A DNA stretch of 64,000 bases from Rhizaria sp. SCN 62-66 (Eukaryota > Rhizaria, unplaced): assembly GCA_001724265.1 (NCBI GenBank), contig MEDY01000257.1:1-64000 (forward strand). The letters run 5' to 3'. Below are positions 59,301 to 64,000 of the stretch, in pieces. The position numbers and the translations under genes were made by a program. Each line of letters begins with the position of its first letter. Position 1 is the first letter of the stretch. Below the pieces are notes generated by a model that was given only the letters and a program-made list of their open reading frames with translations, was not told the origin of the DNA and ran no database searches.

Positions 59301-59481
59301 GATGCCCGTGGCGCCCAAACACGTTATCCAGGCCAAGCTGCTGCAGTTCATCGACGAGAACGCCGACGCGTTGCCCGGGTACGTGATCCCAGCCGCCGCC
59401 TACGAGCCCGTGCCCACGCCCAAGGTTGTCCGCAACAAGGCCGCCGCGGCCGCCGCTGCTGCTGCGGGTGGCGCTGTTTGA
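53386..59481 (+). CDS. CFAP61: CFAP61 (FAP61), radial-spoke/calmodulin-associated ciliary protein
   Basis: Intronless, about 2031 residues from the ATG at 53386 (the open frame continues to 53299, but in UTR-like sequence). The N-terminal acetyltransferase-like region has the CFAP61 signature VRRARIEDHDDLVPVLNRQ followed by GDYYLATLIE and AVGLLCVTDDIDVTLLNE. The middle is heavily expanded by Ala/Ser-rich and acidic inserts. A Rossmann-type segment (VVVVGASDTGLALLEAL, near 1248) starts the C-terminal oxidoreductase-like domain. CFAP61 is part of the calmodulin- and spoke-associated complex at the base of radial spokes 2 and 3 and is needed for flagellar motility. Human CFAP61 is 1237 residues. 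It lies next to an EF-hand gene, a suggestive but unproven pairing. Confidence 0.92.
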   Translation: MLPNGLSITARRSVRDDESAVEALVSSEKQDYITKFGPFSVAHLIETSVLSITVVDEQDTIVGFASFLDAPPVGLQYGALAQDRWPQWFAESFDSPAATCAVPSSLWCAAFVAPAEITDTIADRVLHTVFATLHWVDAVLALLPLEVPVFAPLKDRFTPLPLRHAGQYFGPQAFVCQRAIFIPPLRVRRARIEDHDDLVPVLNRQSEVLTSIYGDYYLATLIESQDANNVCLVAEVAGRAVGLLCVTDDIDVTLLNECFQLEPYDFLVKNPRSMLSHFAPASANALPAPSSGAAATGAGSAAGAAAGNSAVPLLGASFARSLGADRRLRTLYSSLLRALTGVQLSEAPPITAVPLAEASATSLLSADLSGVPVAATHGDARDAQATARAVTSTLSSAAASHPLWARDSTVPPQHRATLTRALATLAEQFIAQVLLGARAPAPAPTAKDIAAAIRELKRAPASGPGSTAASERAAAVLAAAAAAEAASNGTAQPGTAVVLTGRHPGATVVTIGLGAPQPLVEYTADGLTKVLPVATLLPAGSGPAAPGAVVSREDAPPLMSTDPAVGAALDCLEHLSGEALSREGFVKTVMTFVATLAKAKPPVVTSSNNNASSSSSSAGSRKAAQSQPLAWTRHSIAAAFLAFLEEAALPKPVPAPEDIIDEEQMKALAVARAENEARAQAAQALAAFGVGSATGKGKRGTSARNAAAAGTNVSASDASAGKMSVGDSVGDADTNGDEEEEDEEEDDEDDGDSKALVTAAAASAAAAGAASSTAPLLNTIAVVMYCLDESFEARGADLIGPAFSFFKDKEYCVVTLPYTCEEHSLLHHFAPVPARPQSTLSHALYLLHRDALGAVVDVDWATEADFPDAAALLSYMDLPPGLDPVLPALEAPAHAANDGDCALPTPVELGLVPGSRAAALMAQLRAALVDESLQRALFLQDKEARRAARARAAAMPLPQRGGAASLAAASAAAGEGTGVGSASERDAVRTEEALEYDTVRPTRRNLAAFTIRCEGHLVGFALALSRAPAEVDAVARSFAVSEFVSPRDLLSPQAAAAPAGSFCLPGTGPTHADLLALVINPLFKRHTPRVCRELLRLFRKQVLLFRAFPGAPVDDVLNVFVQLRPAAEPVQADDVLCLGPDLVSSQGPRGVAAVRAKRAALAAAGPSAGASGMSSGSVTNSSDAATDNDAAVAGPETAAAAAAAAAAAAGYAVSAEASSALVAESSLLCPVYLLSRKLLSLPRAPINARVVVVGASDTGLALLEALVLNPDLQCTNITLVAPEGLPTGRPSDLAALAATAAAATATARDAGSVSEADLPHLFLPASPYYNDTHLARLGLGTRVRVVCDRVAGLDAAAQTLHLLSGAALPYDALVLATGLRECTARRLDVDELASQRADAAAFANALLLPGEDVGAAGAASANDTSAAAANAGDSSSAAGNRRAGTAATGGRATRGAGPSASVAAVAAGEDEARAVSLEPHAGPVAGIVALSTTADARALLALQAQLRPRVTVVYGCSLRALTALQGLLASGVAPAALAWVHPHSAASAEWCHGDKAVAERALRAIAALGVAVFPHAKMTAVRADKTGNLAQVIVQHVPDTAATSAAAVPATPHTSSAFSRGGLIENEDFEYHPESSTGPATYTLAAQCLLVADAVDADPYIFGAALSNSLVFDGRLVVDHRFRACGAADGTLYAAGPLCKFSRAYGRTLPQEQYCSREVGRALAASLLQSLDPVLAAEARAAEEEAAAEAQAESEAAAASGDSEAAARAAAARTVALMPALGAAPKVDVALLPGGLHYLHVALPPSVTAAAATGAGNVRPKVLLSTVNDGVCRLVFSGVDARLQSLTYLDTKPVQVSNVIQLVGLPATYLNNIVARFEAGTVADLAAYLQQSWTTALYHEAFPALRSAIAAALQDAMTQEAADSASDSFAALLTEAVAEHRMTLLDGGSHGSKNATSATNQYLALAARVAEQMPVAPKHVIQAKLLQFIDENADALPGYVIPAAAYEPVPTPKVVRNKAAAAAAAAAGGAV

Positions 59482-60265
59482 GCACACATTGGGAAGCAGT
59501 GATTGACTCATCACGTTACGCATACACGTAGTACCGGGTGTGCAATGTCATGGTCGACGAATATACCAAACAAAACAATAACATGCTGGCCTCGAGATAA
59601 CTATTGGCACGGGCCAAGCAATTTAATACAATAGAACATCAATTATTGACTGACAATTCGTGTGAGTACATCTGGTGAAATAACTGTGTATTGCTACTAA
59701 TAATACTATAGGGTGAAAAATACAAACATAAAAGTGGATTCTTGATAAAAACAAACCGAAAAAGAAAATAAAAACATGTTGTGTAAATGCTACGTCTTCC
59801 ATGAACACACGACTTCATATCACTGAAACGGACGTCAAGTCTTTACGGATGACGCGCACAGCTACAATTAAGGCATTGCAGAACATGACCACTCCCACCT
59901 CACACGTTGTCAAAAGTTGCGAACTGGTTGCAAGAGTAGTCCATGCTTGACTAATTTAAAGCTGATGTTATATAAAGCAAAGCAGGAAGAGATGACAACT
60001 TGTCTATCCCCGCTGTTACGGGAGTACAAACGCGACAAAATGCAGTGTAATAACCTCGCATTAATGGCTTAGCTTTTTGCACTGTTGCGTCCCTCGCTAG
60101 CTGTGTAGCAGAACTAGCAAGCATAACAGCGTTTTTCTCATGTTCACAAATAAAGCACATCATTGTCCAGACAAACTCAAACACGAACTCATCGTCTACA
60201 GCCGTGAGCGAACCTTTTTAGTTACATTCGCAAGGGACGTAGCAGTGGGTGGCACGCACTGTCGT
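59482..60265. other. Convergent 3' intergenic region
   Basis: AT-rich 784 bp between the CFAP61 and MTHFR 3' ends; nothing supported. Confidence 0.55.
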
Positions 60266-62267
60266 TTAGAGTCTACCGTCCATGATCTTCTGGAAGACGG
60301 CGAAGATGTCGCCGTTGACGTAGTCGTTGTCGACGACGTTGACGAGGTAGTACGAATCGTGCACCTGCTGCAGCAGGCTCCACGCCTCCGAGTTCTTCTC
60401 GTAGATCGTCTGCCACATGGTGCGCCAGAGCGCGAAGGCCTCGTCCTTCCAGATGCCGAAGGTGTGCGAGTCCACGACGGTGGGCTGGAGCACCTCCTTG
60501 AGCGGGAACACACCCCAGGTGACGGCGTTGACGTAGTCGCCGGGCAGCGACGACGACGACACCTTCTCGCCCTTGGCCGTGATGGCCTGGAACGTCAGGT
60601 TCGGGTAGTCCTGCGCGGCCTTGGCGAACTTCTGCACCAGCGCCGGCGACGCGAAGAACTCGACGTACGCCTTCTGGTAGACGTAGCCGCCGGGGCCGCC
60701 CCAGCCGACGGCAGCGTCGTCGGACGGCTTGCCGTTGACCGCGGGCTGCGAGTTGATGGTGAGGAAGCCATTCTGGTTCATCTCGGCCAGCACGCCGGCG
60801 AGCGGGACCGTCTCGGCGCTGATGGGGCGCTCGCACCACGGCAGGCGCGCGATCTCGCCGCGCACGAAGCGCGCAAAGACGTTGTAGATGTCCAGCGGCG
60901 TCGAGGGCGCCTCGCCCCACAGCGCGCGGCGATCAGCCTTGCGGCCCGCCTTGAAAGGGTACAGGTGGTAGTCGGAGAGGTCACCGAAAGCAGGGGAGGC
61001 GGCGTCGCCCCAGCGGCCGTTGGGGAACTCGTCCCAGCGCGCCGTGCGGTCGATGTACGACTGCGGGCGGTTCGACCAGAAGATCGGGCGCACGGACTCG
61101 GTGCAGCGGCGCGACACTACGGACTCGGCCCACGGCAGCTGGTTCGACTGCGCCTTCTGCGGGGTGATGAAGCCGAGCGACTCGAGAATGTCGATCACGG
61201 ACTTCTCCAGGTTCAACGTGTAGAAGTGCAGGCACGTGATGCCAGAGGCGTACAGGCGGCGGCACATACGCACGGCGAGCTCAACGCCGTACTGCTTGAC
61301 GGCGGCGTCGTCGTGCTCGATCGGCGCGAGAGCGTCCTGGAAAATGAAAAGAACAACAAGATGGCATGCAATAAGATGTGAGCGAATCGCTCTGATTTTA
61401 AAAGCACAAAACATACCATCTTAATAGAACCTAATTTGAAAGTATTCGAGAGAGAACGGCTACGTTTCGTACCTTAATCTCCTGGGGGACGAAGGTCTTG
61501 CAGAGCGTGGTCATGCGGTTGAAGCCGACGTAGGACTGGATGGGCATGATGCCGGGCACAATGGGGCACGTAATGCCGGCCTCGCGGCAGCGCGCGACCC
61601 AGGCGATGAACATGTCGACGTCGTAGAAGAGCTGGGTGACGATGAAGTCAGCGCCGGCGTCGACCTTGGCCTTGAGGTGCTGCATGTCCTCCTCCAGCGA
61701 AGTCGCCTGCGTGTGGCCCTCGGGGTAACCCGCGACAGCGATGCCGAACCAATCGCCGTGCTCCTCGCGGATCAGCTTAACCAGGTCCACGCCGTACGAG
61801 AGCCCGCCCTCGGTCTTCTCCCACGCGTCGGCGCCGTGCGGGGGGTCGCCGCGGAGCGCGAGGATGTTGCGGATGCCGTCGGCGCGCGCGCGCTTGAGCG
61901 CGAGCTTGACGTCGTCGATATTAATGTTGGTGCACGTAAGGTGCATCATGACGTCGGCGCAGCACAGCTTCTGTGCGTACTTGCAGATGTCATGCGTCAG
62001 CGTTGCGGTGGAGCCGCCAGCGCCCCAGGTGATGTCGACGAACGCGGGATCCAGCTCGCCCATGCGCTCGATGCGCGCGTACAGGTTCTTCTCGCCGGCC
62101 TCAGTCTTGGGCGGAAAAAACTCGAACGAGTAGATGGAGCGCTTCTCCGCGATGGCAGCGTTGATCTTCTTAATGATGGGCTCGGCCTTCTGGCGGCGCG
62201 ACATCAGCTGCGGCGAGTCGGGGGAGCGGATGTCCATCAACTTGTACTCGGAATCGGCGGCAGACAT
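60266..62267 (-). CDS. MTHFR: Methylenetetrahydrofolate reductase, two exons
   Basis: Minus-strand exons 62267-61473 and 61336-60266, with a 136-nt intron (GTACGA donor, phase 0); 621 residues against 656 in humans. It reduces 5,10-methylene- to 5-methyl-tetrahydrofolate for methionine synthesis. The catalytic TIM barrel is in exon 1: YSFEFFPPKT with the active-site Glu at 49, ITWGAGGST, LALRGDPPHG, GADFIVTQLFYD and PGIMPI. The barrel's last strand, ending GITCLHFYTLN, opens exon 2. The eukaryotic C-terminal regulatory domain follows (about 310-621, including WGVFPLKEV), which in animals binds S-adenosylmethionine. The start is the ATG at 62267; a TCTCCACAG acceptor-like site lies 17 nt upstream of it. 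Confidence 0.96.
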
Positions 62268-63913
62268 GGGAGTCGACGGCGAGACTGTGGAGATAGCGAC
62301 GGGTAGTACACGGAGATAAGAGAGAGCATAGGTTAAGAGGTGAACAAACAGCGAAGAAGAACGAAAAGTGATCGCCAAAAATGCGAGTGGAGTGGGGTAA
62401 GTGAGCGGAAGAGAATTGCAGGACAATAGCAACAGCGCAAGCGCGTCCTTCGCAGTATGACAATGAGTAAGAAAATGTACGACGACGAGTCCATGCGCAG
62501 TTTCAAATAAGGGACAGGTAAAGCGTGTGGAATGGGACACGGTGTGCCACGGGCTGCCACTCGCCAGCACTTCGCAGTGCGCTCCAGTAACACGACCACA
62601 ATGATGTGGAAATGAACTAAAAGGTAGATATAATAAAGCCAACTGATGCTTAGTGACATGGTAAATCCGGGATTTCGTCTATATGCCTAGTAACGGATGG
62701 ATTGATGGCGTGGAAAAGGAAAACGAAGCACTGCCGCAACCGCTGGCCTCGGTTGGGGCTCGTGGCATGTTTCACTTGCTTGTCAATGACTGTGAGCAAC
62801 CCCCCCCGAATCACCCCTTCTTTCGCCAAGATAACAATTTTCGCATGGCTCTATAGTGCTAATTTTGTGATGTAGTATATTTCACAATATTTTGTATATA
62901 CTCACGTTATTTTGCAACTTGTTGACGTTGATATACCCCGCGGAAACCTCTAAATGTGATGCATCAGAATACACAAATCATGTGCTGCGGTGAATATTCA
63001 AGTTGATTTGATTATACAATATTGTATATTACGTTATAACAAGCTATGTATAAAATATTAAGTGTTCATAAAGATTTGAAGTATCACATCGCAACTACAT
63101 GAGTTTAAAGTAAGAGTTGTTCGCTCAGTGCTCTGGGCTCGCCATCAAAAGCAAGGACTACACAACCAAACCATGTGACTCATAAGCTCATAACTTGACA
63201 TGACATTTGAAACAAGATGAAAATGTATATTAAACTACTATTATTGCAATGGATTGTTGTTGTGTAACTTTGTTTGAGTTGTTGTGATGACTCCGCATCT
63301 TTTTTCGGAACCCGCTCGGTGACCGTGGGCGGTCAGCAACGGGCGGGCTCAACTTTTTGCTTTTGTGGTTGGTGGACCGTTAGGATTTTAGCAGGCGTGT
63401 CTTTTGGGGAAAGCATCGTGTGTTGCAAAGATCTGAATTATGGTGGATAATGACGTGCTATTGCATATGCTGTGTGTTTGTTTGGTCTCTATTAGCGGTG
63501 TCTGCGAGGCGCATGAGACGTCTCCGATGTGTGGTCAAACCATCAGTGGTCAAAGACCTCACAATCGATCTCCCCGTCTTCACCACGCCTCTGCCATTTG
63601 TACCACGACGAACGGCATGCTGTGTTATTTTGGGCATACTCGAGTTAGTGTTTTTGCGCTCTGCTGCCTCGCCAGGCTGCGATCTTTGTCTGAACCTGAT
63701 GCTGATCCGTTGCCTCACACCAGGAACACTTCTCGATCTGATTGCTGTGAGAATCGTATCCACTTCTTTGCCATCGCTTCCCCAACACTTCAAACTTGTT
63801 CACTCTCATTGTCCATTGTCTTCTAATCTTTCCCTCTTGAATATGTTCCTGCTCCGTCTTGCTATCACGTCCGCTAACACCTCGCTCCTGGTTACCAAAG
63901 ACACAGCAGCCCG
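62268..63913. promoter_or_regulatory. Long divergent region, MTHFR/RPN10
   Basis: 1.6 kb, mostly AT-rich. It contains TGACTGTGAGC (62787-62797), the related TGACCGTGGGC (63320-63330) and a GC-rich hairpin listed separately. A 128-codon open frame at 63440-63826 has no coding signature and is not called. Confidence 0.4.
63311..63347 (+). other. GC-rich hairpin, possible structured RNA
   Basis: CCCGCTCG (63311-63318) can pair with CGGGCGGG (63340-63347) through 8 bp, one of them G-U. Inside, GACCG (63321-63325) pairs perfectly with CGGTC (63330-63334) across a TGGG loop, leaving a 2/5-nt internal loop. T-runs lie on both sides (five T at 63353-63357). It stands out in AT-rich DNA. It matches no RNA family I know and could instead be a DNA-level regulatory element. 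Confidence 0.3.
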
Positions 63914-64000
63914 ATGCCGCTCGAGGCGACGATGTTTTGCGTCGACAACTCCGACTGGATGCGCAACGGCGACTACACCCCGACGCGTCTTGACGCCCAG
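63914..64000 (+). CDS. PSMD4: 26S proteasome ubiquitin receptor RPN10/PSMD4, 3' partial
   Basis: The first 29 codons of a gene that runs off the window. [20 protein letters not shown] and the following PTRLDAQ match the start of the RPN10 von Willebrand A domain, where animal and yeast proteins have an equivalent VCVDNSE-MRNGD segment. RPN10 docks polyubiquitin on the proteasome regulatory particle through C-terminal ubiquitin-interacting motifs, which lie beyond the window. It is divergent from MTHFR. Confidence 0.9.
   Translation, partial: MPLEATMFCVDNSDWMRNGDYTPTRLDAQ

Noticed and set aside
63440-63826. 128-codon + strand ORF upstream of RPN10
   Set aside because: Composition differs from coding exons here, Cys/His/Ser-rich with no domain; low GC for this genome.

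Overview
The window is nuclear DNA from a eukaryote. The genes are interrupted by short, AT-rich spliceosomal introns and encode eukaryote-only machinery: an inner-ring nucleoporin, a kinetochore subunit, a nuclear poly(A)-binding protein, two RNA helicases and a proteasome subunit. Three genes encode conserved parts of a motile cilium (CCDC39, DNAI4/IC138 and CFAP61 homologues), so the organism builds a beating flagellum. Together with an animal-type transglutaminase, LZIC and an MLKL-like four-helix module, this suggests a free-living heterotrophic flagellate, perhaps near the opisthokont/apusomonad part of the tree. That placement is inference and weakly held. Coding exons are very GC-rich, with Ala-, Gly- and Asp-rich low-complexity inserts. 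Introns and intergenic DNA are AT-rich, so composition marks gene edges well, but the GC-rich genes also cast long false ORFs on the other strand.

Layout: 1-3026 (+) unrecognised, 5' partial; 3479-5668 (-) DHX15/Prp43; 6259-10098 (+) DDX24/Mak5; 10439-13642 (-) CCDC39; 14514-15864 (+) PABPN1; 16476-17485 (-) SPC25; 17947-19030 (+) UCHL3-type hydrolase; 19486-23464 (-) transglutaminase; 24120-24833 (-) small secreted acidic protein; 25500-32073 (+) NUP155; 32473-35958 (-) unrecognised coiled-coil protein; 36828-37421 (+) LZIC; 37757-40822 (-) DNAI4; 41225-42864 (+) MLKL-like N-terminal module followed by a kinase-like domain; 43074-46706 (-) unrecognised secreted or membrane protein; 48542-50878 (+) FPGS; 51488-52800 (-) EF-hand protein; 53386-59481 (+) CFAP61; 60266-62267 (-) MTHFR; 63914-end (+) RPN10/PSMD4, 3' partial.

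Three genome-level patterns stand out. Neighbouring genes lie on opposite strands in 18 of 19 junctions, so intergenic DNA is almost always either a shared promoter region or a shared 3' region. All 20 introns placed within coding sequence begin GTWCGN (14 of them exactly GTACGT), not the usual GTAAGT. None of the 18 other complete genes ends in TAG, while the MLKL-like locus has one TAG in frame between its two modules and another at its end. This raises TAG readthrough or reassignment as a question.

The most interesting locus is 41225-42864: an MLKL/HeLo-like helical module and a degenerate kinase domain, in the same frame and 30 nt apart, whose combined length is close to that of animal MLKL. 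It may be a cell-death effector in a protist. Functional links among neighbours are otherwise loose: the three axonemal genes are dispersed, and the two folate genes (FPGS, MTHFR) flank the EF-hand and CFAP61 genes.
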